Shown here in pieces: positions 1 through 11,093 of a DNA stretch of 64,000 nucleotides. Numbering within the stretch: the first letter of the stretch is position 1; every line of letters starts with the position of its first letter. The DNA lies in the NCBI GenBank assembly GCA_008704415.1, contig VXIS01000031.1:124001-188000 (forward strand), read 5' to 3'. Source of the DNA: Sphaerosporella brunnea. Taxonomy: Eukaryota > Ascomycota > Pezizomycetes > Pezizales > Pyronemataceae. The position numbers and the translations under genes are program-made. The notes beneath the pieces are model-generated. The model saw nothing but the letters and a program-made list of their open reading frames with translations, was not told the origin of the DNA and ran no database searches.

Positions 1-443
1 ACCTCGCCATAGACGCCTTGCGAGTCCCGCGCACGATATACGTTACTGAAGGCACCATCACCCATCTTTTGGGTGAGGATCCATCTATCGAGGCCTGGAT
101 ATCGAGGAAGCTTCTCTCTGTTTGCCTTCTCCTCCGCGATTATTTTGGCTAGCGTTTCCTGGTCATAATTATTTGCAATTTTTATGGCTCCGGTAGGCAC
201 ACCATCGGCAATATTCTGATGTTGTTGCTGCACATTTGCCGCAGCACCAGTCGCTTGGGCGGCGGTGTTCTTGTTGTCAGCGATATTCACTGAGAAATCG
301 TGCTTGGACTGTTGCTGATGAAGACCGGTGGTGGCGGGATCGGTAAACGCATGCGATTTCTGAGCCGGCGTCTGTACATCATTTTGACGGGCTTGCTTGC
401 CGTGCCGAATGAAGTTCTTAAGGTTCTGAAATTGAGAGGTCAT
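1..443 (-). CDS. srk1: Rck2/Srk1-type serine/threonine protein kinase, 5' end only
   Basis: The minus strand is open from an ATG at 443 to the window edge, about 147 residues. The N-terminus begins MTSQFQNLKNFIRHGKQAR, which I recognise as the conserved opening of Pezizomycotina Srk1/Rck2-type kinases (MAPK-activated, stress-responsive, calmodulin-kinase-like family). A Gln/Asn/Ala-rich linker follows, and at the edge the start of the kinase domain with the glycine-rich loop MGDGAFSNVYRA. The ATP-binding lysine, catalytic loop and activation segment lie outside the window. I saw no stop and no needed intron in this part. Seen: start, motif order and glycine loop. Known: family members act downstream of Hog1/Sty1-type MAP kinases. 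Inferred: the same role here. The upstream DNA holds poly-pyrimidine runs that may be a long leader. Confidence 0.8.
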   Translation of the reverse strand, partial: MTSQFQNLKNFIRHGKQARQNDVQTPAQKSHAFTDPATTGLHQQQSKHDFSVNIADNKNTAAQATGAAANVQQQHQNIADGVPTGAIKIANNYDQETLAKIIAEEKANREKLPRYPGLDRWILTQKMGDGAFSNVYRARDSQGVYGE

Positions 444-3400
444 CAGTATGGCGTGCCGATGAACTCAAAAGGCAAGGAGGAAGCAGAAAAAGAAATGCAG
501 GTTGAAGGCAAAAGGAAATTGAAGATCGAAGGTACGAAGGTAGGATTGTCAGGTAGCAGATAGATGTAGGGAAATAAAGGAGCAGGTGTGGGGTCTCATC
601 TGCATACGGGGAAGTTGGAAGTTGGTTGGAACCTGCTCAGGGAATGCGGGAATGGGGAACGCCAGCTGCAGCGTAAACGAGCGATCGACGAATGATAACA
701 ACCATGATGCCGTACAGCGGCCGGCATAGCAAGCCAAATTCAATTTTTAAATTGAGCAAGCAATCTGATCTCGTACTCAGAGCACAAGCAATCATCCCGT
801 TATTTTTTCTTTTTCTTTTTCTTTTTCTTTTTTTTTTCCATCTTTCTTTCCTTATGGAATACAGCGGAGGCAGGCAATAAAACAAGCAGCCAGAGCTAAT
901 AACGGCAACGGGGATTCCCACCTCTATTACGGGCATGATTGTCTCAGCGCGTGAAGCTGGCGAACGGGAGATCGATCGAGGAGTGTAGAAAGGTATAAAC
1001 TCGGGCGGGCTGGCGAGATTGTAACAACTATCGGTCGGACTAAGCTCTGCGTGAGGAAATGGAAAGTGCTGGAGCTGTTGGTAGGGAGGAGCGTTCGATG
1101 CGGAATAAGGGCGGAGGGACAACAGCACAATGCTCCTCTTACAGGCTATGACGAACGGCGATCTATTTGCCTGATTTTAGGGGATGCTCGGTTACTTGAT
1201 TTTTAATTTTGATAGCTTTCGCTTGCTCGGCGGCAGGAGAGATGCGTGAGATTGTAAGCCGAAATCGAATCGAAATCGAAGAGTGAGTGGTTCCGGAACG
1301 CAAGGGATCGTGGGTTTTTTTTGTGGGGAGGAGATTGGTGAAGCCGAGAAGTGATGAGAGCAAGAAGTGGTGCGCGTAGGTATTATTCTATGGGCGGGTA
1401 TGAAGGACGTATGTATGGAGCAGAGAACGATAGCGTTTCGGGAGACGGGCAACAGCGGGGGTTGCAGTTGTTGAAGCGGCAGAGATCTACTCTATGCTAT
1501 AACTACTGTGTGAGTGGGATTTCCGGAAACCAGAGTAGAGTAGGCTGAGTTTTTTGCTTGGAGGGTGGGTGAGATCGAGGGCAACGACAATCCTGGCGGA
1601 CGGACGGCGGTGCGGTGGCGACGATCGTGACGCTGCTCTGCCAACTTCTTTGGACTTACCGCGGCTGCTTTTCCAGGGCACAGTCTTACATAAGAACTGA
1701 CTATGTGCGTGCCAGCCGGAAGTAGTTTAGCGTATCACGCCACCGAACGCCAGCTTTCTCGCGGTTGTAGAGTACATAGAGCCTGTTTCCAGTCCGCAAT
1801 GTACCTGCATGCGTGTAACTTCGCAGACACTGACGCCAGTTTGCAATTGACCTGCTCGGCATGTATAAGGAGGTACTCATAGATAGATCGATGGCGGACT
1901 GTGCTGCTGCAAGCGTCAAGAAGAATCACAGCCCCTGTTGCAATCATAGGCAGCAGCCCAGAATGGCAAATGACATCATCCTACCGCAAACAAGATCACA
2001 CCAGTCGACCATGGCTCCTCATCTCGAGAAAGAAAAAAAATACGGTCATAGTACTAGCACAACACGTTCGCGTTTCTTCTTGAACTTCGCGGAGCCTGAG
2101 AAGGCATCCACGCTGGAGCAGTCAAAACGTCTCTACTCCACAGAGAGGCGGCGTCATGTTTCCGCCAGCCGCGGTTCAAGGAACTCAAGGCACTCAACCC
2201 CCCTTCCTCCTCTTGTAATTCTGCACGCTGACGACATGCATCTCAGCCGTCACAACGCAGGTCTGCGCACAACGAGGTACTTCGTACACATAACGTACTT
2301 ACTAGGCGGTCAAGTCAAGTACTCTACTGAGTTCTAGAGCGGCCAATTCAGAGTGACAGTTCATGTGCCAAGCTCCACAGACGTCATCGGGACTTGCGGA
2401 AAAGAAAGAAAATTCAAAATTTGCTAAGCGAAGGTCGAAGATCACCCGCCACTGCTAACAGGGCCCACAACCAGCCCTGACGGCCTTCTCCACCCTCGAG
2501 CGTAGTAGGCACAAACTACATCAGTCCCTCTGGTCGCTCTTGCCCCGACTGTACTCTGTTCCCCACGCTGACTATTTTGTATCGTTTCAGAATCATCACT
2601 GAACCACCATCGCAACGAACCGACGCAGCCTCCTCATATGTAAACGCAAAGCGGCTGAGCCAGATGTGCTGGCCATCTTCCATCGTGCTTTTCAAATGCT
2701 GCCTAACGAGGCGAATATCGCGGCTTCCATCGATTCCCGCGTACTCCTTCCCCTTGCCAAAACACAGCCTTCAATCTTCGCACGCAAGATTGCGGCCAGG
2801 TTGGATGTAAGGTAGACCACTGAAACGCCTCCTGGTCACCAACAACACCATGGTCGAGGATCCCATAACGAATCGGCTGCCGCCAGACGATGAGGTGGTG
2901 GACAATTCAACAGCCTCGCAGCGGCCAGCTGGACCCAACTACACCACGAATGTCTCTTGATAACTGTGTGATTTTACAGGAAAGTGAGTGTGATTTTACA
3001 GGAAAGTGAGTGTGATTTTACAGGAAAGTGAGTGTGATTCATTGTCGTATCAACATGTTAACGCCTCCAGGCTTCAATCGAGGGTCTGATTCTTTCTTTC
3101 GCTTTTGCTCTTTTTATAGGCCTGCGGGGAAGACAAAAAGAGGATCGATCGATTGGCTAGAATTATGTATCTTGATATCTTGATGCGCGTGATATATACC
3201 AGCTGTGTCCGGATCTGCAGCGATTGAAGTACCAAATAAATATTGACGGCAGGAACACGAAACATGAAATCCTGATCCCTCTCCTTCACAAAAGTTTCAG
3301 TGGGATGCTTGGTGTTTTCCTTTTCCCCTCGGTGATCTCGCCATATCGTATGTCTGTTGGTATATGCCACGTCTCCTAGCCGCCCAACCGCAAAATCCTC

Positions 3401-3595
3401 TCCGAATCTCCTCCTCCACCCTCTATACCACGATCACTACTATCACCAACACGAACCAGCAAGCGAATCGAGCATCGGCAATATCGCATCAGCGATCACA
3501 TTTACCCGTACCTGACCTACTGTACCAAGGTCATCGCCTCGGCTCTTTCGTTGTCACCTCCCGATGCGCCATATCCTCCAACCTCCGACGAAATC
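444..3595. other. Intergenic, 3.1 kb
   Basis: This stretch separates the divergently oriented kinase gene and the gene at 3.6 kb. It holds a T/C-rich tract at about 801-840 and a 22-bp tandem repeat at 2966-3042. Short open frames occur (for example 1861-2337 on the plus strand), but none shows motifs, splice structure or a convincing composition. I see no RNA gene. The segment 3380-3595 is open in the frame of the downstream gene and could include an upstream exon. Confidence 0.5.
2966..3042. repeat. 22-bp tandem repeat, about 3.5 copies
   Basis: The unit gtgattttacaggaaagtga plus two bases recurs at 2968, 2990, 3012 and 3034 with exact 22-bp spacing and no visible divergence until the last, partial copy. 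Each unit contains an acceptor-like ttttacag and a donor-like gtgagt. Confidence 0.9.
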
Positions 3596-5392
3596 ATGGA
3601 AGGCGTAGCTTTGCCCGAGCCCAAGACGCCTGAGCGCTCTTCCAGCTCTGAGCGCGACGAGCACATCGAATACTCACCGAAGCGCGGGCTGCGACGAATT
3701 CGGGGGACGGTAGGGAGCAGCCCCGCAGCGGGTGCTGGGGGGATTTCGCACGTCTCATCCAGCACGACGGCCAGCACGATCAGTAACAGCAGTACCACCG
3801 CAACCGTCGCAACCGCCAGGCGTAACTCAACGCATCTACATCATCCCAAACAACTCAAAAGTAGTCCGAAAAGCGCATACTTCGAGGACGGAGGTTTGCA
3901 AACAAAGAAGGCAGGCACCGGTCGTGTGATTGAATTTGCGCCTGCACCGATATTTCCACGGCCAGATTCGCCGCCCGGCGGTTCTTCGATTTCGTTCGAG
4001 GGTGTCCCTATCAGTAGACCTATTTCGCCTCCGGGTAGCGAAACTAGCGATGACGAGGATACTGAGGGGGGAGGCGCGTTGCTGTACAGCAATGTTCCCT
4101 CGGTCAAGGATGATGAAGAACTCGAGCCATCGGAGGGAAGGAAGGGAAAGCAGAGGGTCCTGGCAAGGTCTGGAAAGAAGGTGACACCTTGGGCTACGAG
4201 AGCTTCGAGCTTCGTCAGCGAGAGACCAGAGAGCCCCGGGCTGGCCGAATTACTACAACAGCCGGTAGCAGTCGCAGTTGAAAGCGAGAGTGAGAGCGAG
4301 CGCGAGATTGAAAGTGAGAGCGAGAACGAGAGTGTTTCAGAGAAGAAGCCCTCCCCGCCGGCCGTGAAGGAACAGATTCCCGCACCACCGCCCCTCCTCG
4401 GCAAGATCAAACCAGTCAATACCGAGGATGCCAAGATCGAGCCTGTCGAGACCAAGACCACGACTATCATTACCGACAAGACCAACGACGTCAAGCCGGT
4501 GACTTTCTCCGATATTGCGCCTCTTAAATCACTCCACATCGACCACAACGACGACCCCGCGATCAAGCCTTTGAAGCGAAGCAGCACCGCAGAGACCACC
4601 AGCAGCCATGACGTCTTCGAAGACGCCCCCGAAATCCCGATCGAGTCCCCTCCTATCCCTTCTGAACCCGCCGTAATCACCGCCCAGGAAGTCTCCGTCG
4701 CAGCCGCCAAAGCGCGTGTTCACTCCCACTTCGCGCCCACCTCGTCAGAAGGCTCGCCATCTAACGACAAAAAGGTGATTCTAATTTTCCAGCCACCGGA
4801 TCCCACAACGGCAGCAGCGTCGGCATCCTCATCCTCGCAACCGGCAAAACCGTTGCTACCAGCGTTGAACCTAATCCCAGCCACCCCACAGTCACTTTCC
4901 AGCTCGGCCGAGAAGGAAAAGCAACTAGGCCACGGCCTACTCTCGCGCAGAGCTACGGGTATATCGCAGCACTCGATTCCAGAAGACCCAGCTGAAGAAC
5001 CTCAGCGGCCGACTTCAAAAAAACAGCAGCGGCCCTCCCTCGCCGGTGTCCTCCCCGAAAAAGTCCGGCACTCAAAACTCCATCCTTGGTGGCGCCCAAA
5101 ACGCGCAACCTCCTCCTCCGGCGACGAAGCAGAAGAAGACGTTGAAGAAGAAACTCAAGATGGCGGGAATCTCTCGCATGTACTTTCGGCGCCGAGTGAA
5201 CACAGCAGTAGTTTCTCGGAAGACCACAGGACTCGCCGTGCTTCCACTGGTATCGGAAAGAAGGGCAGTGGGCGCATCGTCAAGAGGATCAAGGGTACCC
5301 GCTTCGTCATTGAGTTTGTCGGGTGGAGAAAGATCGGGAATGTGGTCATGGGGAAGCGAAAGAAGAACACGTCTGCTGCTGTAAAGTCATGA
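3596..5392 (+). CDS. Unknown disordered Ser/Glu-rich protein
   Basis: A single long frame of 598 codons runs from the ATG at 3596 to TGA at 5392. I do not recognise the family. The protein is low-complexity almost throughout: Ser/Thr/Pro-rich at the start, with a run of alternating Ser-Glu residues near residues 230-260 and an acidic EEAEEDVEEE-like patch around residue 510. A short basic C-terminal part (residues about 545-598) contains RIKGTRFVIEFVGWRKIGNV and looks more ordered than the rest. The frame is open upstream to 3380 without an ATG, so an additional 5' exon is possible; I chose the first ATG. Many SP/TP sites suggest phosphorylation, but that is inference. The 3' flank has a very long poly-T tract. 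Confidence 0.6.
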   Translation: MEGVALPEPKTPERSSSSERDEHIEYSPKRGLRRIRGTVGSSPAAGAGGISHVSSSTTASTISNSSTTATVATARRNSTHLHHPKQLKSSPKSAYFEDGGLQTKKAGTGRVIEFAPAPIFPRPDSPPGGSSISFEGVPISRPISPPGSETSDDEDTEGGGALLYSNVPSVKDDEELEPSEGRKGKQRVLARSGKKVTPWATRASSFVSERPESPGLAELLQQPVAVAVESESESEREIESESENESVSEKKPSPPAVKEQIPAPPPLLGKIKPVNTEDAKIEPVETKTTTIITDKTNDVKPVTFSDIAPLKSLHIDHNDDPAIKPLKRSSTAETTSSHDVFEDAPEIPIESPPIPSEPAVITAQEVSVAAAKARVHSHFAPTSSEGSPSNDKKVILIFQPPDPTTAAASASSSSQPAKPLLPALNLIPATPQSLSSSAEKEKQLGHGLLSRRATGISQHSIPEDPAEEPQRPTSKKQQRPSLAGVLPEKVRHSKLHPWWRPKRATSSSGDEAEEDVEEETQDGGNLSHVLSAPSEHSSSFSEDHRTRRASTGIGKKGSGRIVKRIKGTRFVIEFVGWRKIGNVVMGKRKKNTSAAVKS

Positions 5393-5446
5393 TATTGGCA
5401 TGATCTCGATGAACTTGTGTTTTTGTTTCTTTTCATCTCTCTCTCT

Positions 5447-5450
<4 letters not shown>

Positions 5451-5506
<56 letters not shown>
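5451..5506. repeat. Poly-T tract, about 55 bp
   Basis: An almost pure T run follows a short CT repeat just downstream of the gene ending at 5392. Length is probably unstable and may be affected by sequencing error. Open frames through it (poly-Phe) are artefacts. Confidence 0.95.
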
Positions 5507-5510
<4 letters not shown>

Positions 5511-6443
5511 GTCGTTTCAGCGTTGCTCTTACTGATCTATTTATTTATCTATTATTTAGCGTGCATCGTTGGGGGTTTGCTTTGCAATATCTTTGTTTCA
5601 TGAGGTTATGAAGTGATGATGTTATGAGGTATGAATGCTAGCTATCAGGTAAGTGCCTGATAGTTTCTGTATGTTATGGATGGATTCTTTGAGGAGGGCT
5701 GTTTGTTTCACGATCTATGTCTGTGGGCGAAGGGCCGTGCGGTCCACGAGGAGGACATCCGATATTTTTGTAGGCTGAATTTATAGCTGCTTGCCAAACC
5801 CCTCACTCACCTCTAGGCTCTGACAATACCAAAGTTTGTTGGCCTAGTATAGTCACCCCAATCTATTGTTTTATCCACTGAGTCTTCACACCTTCTTCAC
5901 AAGCGAGTAGGTACTTCATGAGGGAGCACCCGCAATGTGTTTGACAGTTGACATTTCCAATTCTTCCCCTCGACCGATGGTGTGTTTGTGACCCGCGCTT
6001 CATTGTTACTATAGCGCTCTGGGAACTATGCAAACACCGTGGGAAACCTCGCCAGCAGGACTCGGCGTCTTCGCCACGACCAATTGCTATATATAGATAG
6101 TATTTCCTGAGGAGATTATCTTCGTTGTAGTCAGAAGATTCCCTATCCTGTGTGATAGCAAAAAGAATGTGTTTTCTTTGATACTGCAGTTGTTCATGCG
6201 TCACTGTACTCTGAGTATAAAAGGCGAAATGGCGAACAAAACACGGGTAATGGCGCAGTGAATGACTATAACACTTCTCACTGCAGAGGGCGCAAAATGC
6301 AATCACTCATCTCCATCAAATATATCATTTGTAGTATCAATCAATTGTAAAAAAAAAAGATAACGCCCCCCCCCCCCCTCGCCCTCTCCATCCCCTACAC
6401 CACCCCCCTCCCAAGCCCACTCCACCGAGTAGCCGAAGATTGG
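5507..6443. other. Intergenic between convergent genes
   Basis: About 0.9 kb separates two converging genes. It holds a poly-C run near 6367-6378 and an open frame on the minus strand (5863-6306) that has no recognisable features. I see no gene. Confidence 0.5.
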
Positions 6444-9400
6444 CTACTCGGCGGTGCTCCCCTTCCGTTTCTTGAGGCCCGAAGGCCTTACATCATCGGG
6501 GCTGGAGCTATCCCCGAGGTGAGCCCGGCTGGCCCTCTTTCTCTTGCCCAGATCGCCGTTCTGGGCGGCCAGCCGGAACTCCTCCTCGAGGGTAGGCTTG
6601 GGAGGCGCCATCTCGTAAGTTGGCGTCTTGTACGTCTTGCCACGGCGAGTTCCAGACTTGGAACTGGCCGTGGAACCAGCCGAAGCCGGTTCGCCCGAGG
6701 GCGGCGTGGAGGTGGTGTTGGGGATTTTGAGCGTCAGCTTAGGACGCCCGCGTGGAGCGCCTGAGCTGATGCTCGCACCATCTCTGCCCAGGTCTCGCTG
6801 AGCAAGCACTTCGGCGGGAGTCGCGGGCCGCGGCGACGGCTCCCGGCTGAGGATCGCATTCATGGATTCGCGACCCTTCTCACCAAAGTGCATGCTCAGC
6901 ATGCCCTGTGAGACCTGAGCGGAGGTGGTGCTCGCGGTGGCCTGTCCCGTGGCCACTGGGACTGCGGGTGTTGCGGCTGGAGTGGCTGCAGGCGTGGCCA
7001 CCGCGTTCTTCCTCGGCCTTCCCGGCTTCCGTTTGATGGGGGCATCCGGAGTGGGGGCCGGGTCGGGGGTGGGGGCCGAAGAAGGTGCCTGGGAGAGGGT
7101 GAGGGCAGAAGCCTGGGGTTTGGTGGTTGGCTTCGTGGCCTTTCGGCCTCTAGTTTGGGCCGGAGGCTCGGTTCCTGGTGCATGGTAACCAGGGACAGTC
7201 TGGGGCTCCAGGGCCCGTCGGATGCCCCGAAGCCCAGACCTCCGTGACTGATTTTGATTGGACTGTGATGTGGGGTCTTGGAGACCCCGCATCCCGAAGC
7301 TCGGCTCGTGTTTGTAGTTGTACAACATCGCCTCCTTCTTGTCTTCGTAGACAATGTGGTCATCTGGTTCCCAAGGTTGACGAGGACGCTGGCCGTTTTT
7401 GACGGGCTTTTTGTTTTTCGTCTTCGGACGGTCGACCAGTACTGCAGGATTAACGCCACGTTTGGCCAAGGCTTGCTGGATTGCGTGCCATTCATCTTTG
7501 GCATTGAACATTGACCACACCAAAGACTCGCAGACTGCATGTCTCATCCCAGCCGTGTTGTCGGAATCAACAAGAAGGTCTCGGAACTCTTCTGCGCGAG
7601 GCAAACTGGTGAAACCGTGTTGTAGTGTCATATCAGGGACAAAGTAGGGCATGGGTCTCTTAGGTGGCCTTATCTGTTCCGGTGATTCTAGCATAGGACG
7701 TTTGAGCGGCCTTGCGTCAAATTGTCTCTCCGCTTCTGACTCGACCTCGGTATCGTCTTCGATGGATGATCTGGTCACTTTTTCGGCATCTGAATCTTCT
7801 TCAGGATCCCAATCATGTTGGTCAACGCAATCTGCCACATGTGTTTCCAGAGCGTCTAAGCCGCTGATGCTGACACCACATAGTGGGCATGATTGGGGAT
7901 CATTTCCGGTCGAAGGGAGATTCGAAACGAACGGTGGTGATTGCGAAGGCGCTACCAAGGGCCGTAAATGAAGTAGTTGAGACGATTGCAGCGGTGAAGA
8001 TGGAGCTGGCGGAGATTGAGCAACAATCTCTACCGGTTCTGTGAATGATTCCAGAGATGCCGGGGCAGACGAGTTTGTGGAAATACTCATAAGCCACTCA
8101 GCTGCGAGCACGTCAAGCGGCCTCTCAGCTTCCTGCAACACAGGTTGAACTGGCGTAGTAGCTCTTGAAGACATCTTATGCAACTCCTGGTTGAGCCTCA
8201 GACCCACCATAACACTGCAAGCCGATGCTGCCGATGTGGCTGGAGATAATGATCCCCGTCGAGCTTGATCCAGTGGCGGGACAGTTTGGGACAACTTGTG
8301 CTCCCTATCGGTTGTAATTCCTTCGGCTGACTTTCCAAGAAGGCTGCCATTCTGCATAGAAAGTAAGACGTTAGTATATGTAGAGTGTTGAAAGCCACAC
8401 AAGCACCGTACCTGATTATCTCCTGCAGGTGCATTAGCCTCCTGAAGAAGTTGTAAAGTGGGCGAATCAGTTCGCCTGATGCCATCCTCCTCCGATGAGA
8501 CACCTTCATGAGATCTGGCATTTTTTGGTAACTTTGGCGTGGGCAATGCTGTCTCCTTTTGCACTGGCGTCGGTCTCCTTCCCCCTGACTCTGTCGATGC
8601 AGCTCGTTGTGGCACTGGAGGCGGTCCTATCGCCCCTGCCTCTGATGATGCTGTCTGCCCCGGCGCAGGAGTCAATCTCCTTCCTTTTGGACCTGTAGAT
8701 GCAGCTCGTTGTGGCACTGGAGGCGGTCCTATCGCCCCTGCCTCTGATGATGCTGTCTGCCCCGGCGCAGGAGTCAATCTCCTTCCTTTTGGACCTGTAG
8801 ATGCAGCTCGTTGTGGCACTGGAGGCGGTCCTATCGCCCCTGCCTCTGATGATGCTGTCTGCCCCGGCGCAGGAGTCAATCCCCTTCCTTTTGGACCTGT
8901 AGATGCAGCTCGTTGTGGCACTGGAGGCGGTCCTATCGCCCCTGCCTCTGATGATGCTGTCTGCCCCGGCGCAGGAGTCAATCCCCTTCCTTTTGGACCT
9001 GTAGATGCAGCTCGTTGTGGCACTGGAGGCGGTCCTATCGCCCCTGCCTCTGATGATGCTGTCTGCCCCGGCGCAGGAGTCAATCTCCTTCCTTTTGGAC
9101 CTGTAGATGCAGCTCGTTGTGGCACTGGAGGCGGTCCTATCGCCCCTGCCTCTGATGATGCTGTCTGCCCCGGCGCAGGAGTCGATCCCCTCCCTTTTGG
9201 CTCTGTAGATGGTGCTTGTTGTGGCACGGGAGGTGTTCCTATCTCTCCTGGCGTTGACTGAGCTGGGTGTGCAGACGATGTTAAGGATGGTGCTGGGGAC
9301 GCCGAACGAGTAGGCGTTTGTGTCCTGGGCTTATTCTTCTTCTGAGGCGGTTCTTGTGCTGGCTTCTCGGGCGCCGCCTGTTGCTGAGAGGGATCCACCG

Positions 9401-11093
9401 TAGTTTCAAGCACACCTTGTTGGGATACAGCCACAGGCTCTGCGCTCAATGACTTTCCTCCTGCTTTTACACGTACATTCCTTGAAGTGGACCGCGTTTG
9501 AGTTCGTTCTTCTGGAACGGCTGGGGCCGAAGGCTCTTTTCGCTTCCGAGTCGATCGCAGAGGTTGAGGGGTGGGTGGAGGTGGAGAGGTAGCCCTCACC
9601 CCTCTAGCCCTCGAAGACCTTCTCAGAGTCGGGGTGCTGCTAGGAACCGAGACCGTGGATACACCACCGCTTGCGTTCTGACTGATCGGAGCTGTAGATA
9701 TGGGGAACTGAACTGGAGTGTTGATTGGGGTAGGGGTACTTGAAGTGGGCATTGGCTCTGCTGAAGCCTTGGGAGTGGATAGAGGAGCAGGGAGGTTGGG
9801 AAGAGTACTCTCATGGAGGGCAGTGCCTAATGAAGGGACTGGTATTGTACCTTGACTAACTGAAGATGAAGTTTTCTTTGCTATTGGAGTGGCCATGGAC
9901 GGCGCCTCCGGAACACCGGTCCTTGCAGCAGTCGCAGATCTCCTGGTAGTAGCAGTCTGCTGGAGACGTCGCCCGTTGGCGATGGGCCCAAACTCCCGAG
10001 GTGCACTGAACGAAGAGCCAGCTGCTCCCTCACTGGGGGTGCCGGTCGTAGGCTGGTTTTGAGCCTCTTCTTCATCTTCTTCTTCAAGGGGGGGCGGCAT
10101 TGGGGCTGGCAGCACATTGCGGCTCCTGCGCTTCTGGGCAGGGGAGCTTGGAGGCGTTTTGCGCTTCTTGACCGACCTTGTCGCGACGGGTGGATGGTTG
10201 GTAGTCGGAATGGCAGAATGGTTTGTTTCGACGGGAGAACGGACTCTAATCGTGTCCTTAGGGATAGATGTATGAACAGGGATTGCGGGTGAATTTTTAG
10301 AGACGGCGGGTGTGCTGGTGGAGGAAGAAGCCACAGGAGCCGTGGTCGGAGAAGAAGTTCCGCGCTGGCTGCGGGTTTTCCTTGGTGACAGTGTGCGAGG
10401 GCCCACTGTAAGGGTGGCTGTGACTTTAATCGGTGTCTTTGATGGTCCCTTAGGCGCTTTAGCCATTTCAGGTGAGTTGTGATGGGATATTTCAGCGATC
10501 TGTGAATCTGCATCAGAAAGGTTCTTTATCAAAAATGTAGATGTAGATCATCTTGGACTCACTTCGGAGACAGATTTCACTTCGGGGACGGATTTCGCTT
10601 CGGAGATGGATTTAACTCCAGGATCAGATCTCATTGAGTGAGCTGGTGAGGCTTCTCTTGAATGGTAAGGAGAGCCATCCAGATAGTAATCGGAAGGCTT
10701 GGGTTCCTGATATGTGCTTAGCAATCTTGTTTGTTTGGATCGCGGTAGCATTGAATAACTTACCTCTCTGTCGTGGGCATCAAAACTGAGAGACAAGATA
10801 TTATCAGCCTCGGCAAGGATCTTGTCAGGACTGCGAGGCAGCGGCTGCGAAGAATCCTCGGGAGAGGGCGACGGCAAAGCAGTAGAACTTCTGGTGGACG
10901 ATTCAGAGGGTTGCAATTCAGCTATGATAGAAGAGGCAGAAGGCTGCACAGCTTCTGGTAGGGCTTCCTCGGCCGCTTCGGCGACCGTTTCGGGTGCGTT
11001 GACTGGAAGTGGGAGAGGCTTTTTACGGGGCCTACCCGGACCTCTGCCGGAAGGTGCCTTGCTGGACTTCTTCGCGTTTTTCTTGGGAGCCAT
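6444..11093 (-). CDS. AT-hook protein with UBZ4-like zinc finger and 34-aa tandem repeats
   Basis: I read four exons: 11093-10764, 10706-10563, 10499-8412 and 8351-6444. The introns are 57, 63 and 60 bp, all phase 0, with GTAAGT, GTGAGT and GTACGG donors and CTAA-type branch sites. The spliced product is 1,489 residues and starts MAPKKNAKKS. It has AT-hook motifs at residues 17-26 (GRGPGRPRKK) and about 1293 (KRKPGRPRKN), with a weaker RGRPK near 1388. A Pro/Ala/Ser-rich region carries six 34-residue repeats at about 595-802. A C-x2-C...H-x3-C finger (CPLCG...HVADC) lies near 1008-1030, followed by a conserved-looking block (about 1085-1190). AT-hooks bind the minor groove of AT-rich DNA and UBZ4-type fingers can bind ubiquitin, so a nuclear chromatin role is likely. 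I do not recognise the orthologue. Confidence 0.75.
8570..9240 (-). repeat. 102-bp coding minisatellite (34 aa), six copies plus degenerate edges
   Basis: The unit recurs every 102 bp (anchor gatgcagctcgttgtggcac near 8597, 8699, 8801, 8903, 9005, 9107, with a diverged copy near 9209). Copies are nearly identical and differ mainly at one Gly/Arg codon. The unit encodes APGQTASSEAGAIG followed by a PPPVPQ-type stretch and a GPKGR basic end. Both strands are open across it because the unit length is a multiple of three. Confidence 0.95.

Noticed and set aside
1861..2337. 158-codon plus-strand frame
   Set aside because: No motif, no splice evidence and ordinary intergenic composition.
3841..4710. 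289-codon minus-strand frame
   Set aside because: Antisense of the plus-strand gene 3596-5392; Ser/Leu-rich composition mirrors the Glu/Ser codons of that gene.
5400..5611. Poly-Phe open frames
   Set aside because: Products of the T-run at 5451-5506.
8352..8411. Extra Cys-x-Cys motif in the AT-hook protein
   Set aside because: It is encoded only by a 60-bp segment with donor GTACGG, branch ACTAAC and acceptor TGCAG, hence intronic.
8539..9261. Long plus-strand open frame (240 codons)
   Set aside because: It is the antisense of the 102-bp coding repeat; the multiple-of-three unit keeps several frames open. The minus-strand gene has exons, AT-hooks and a zinc finger.
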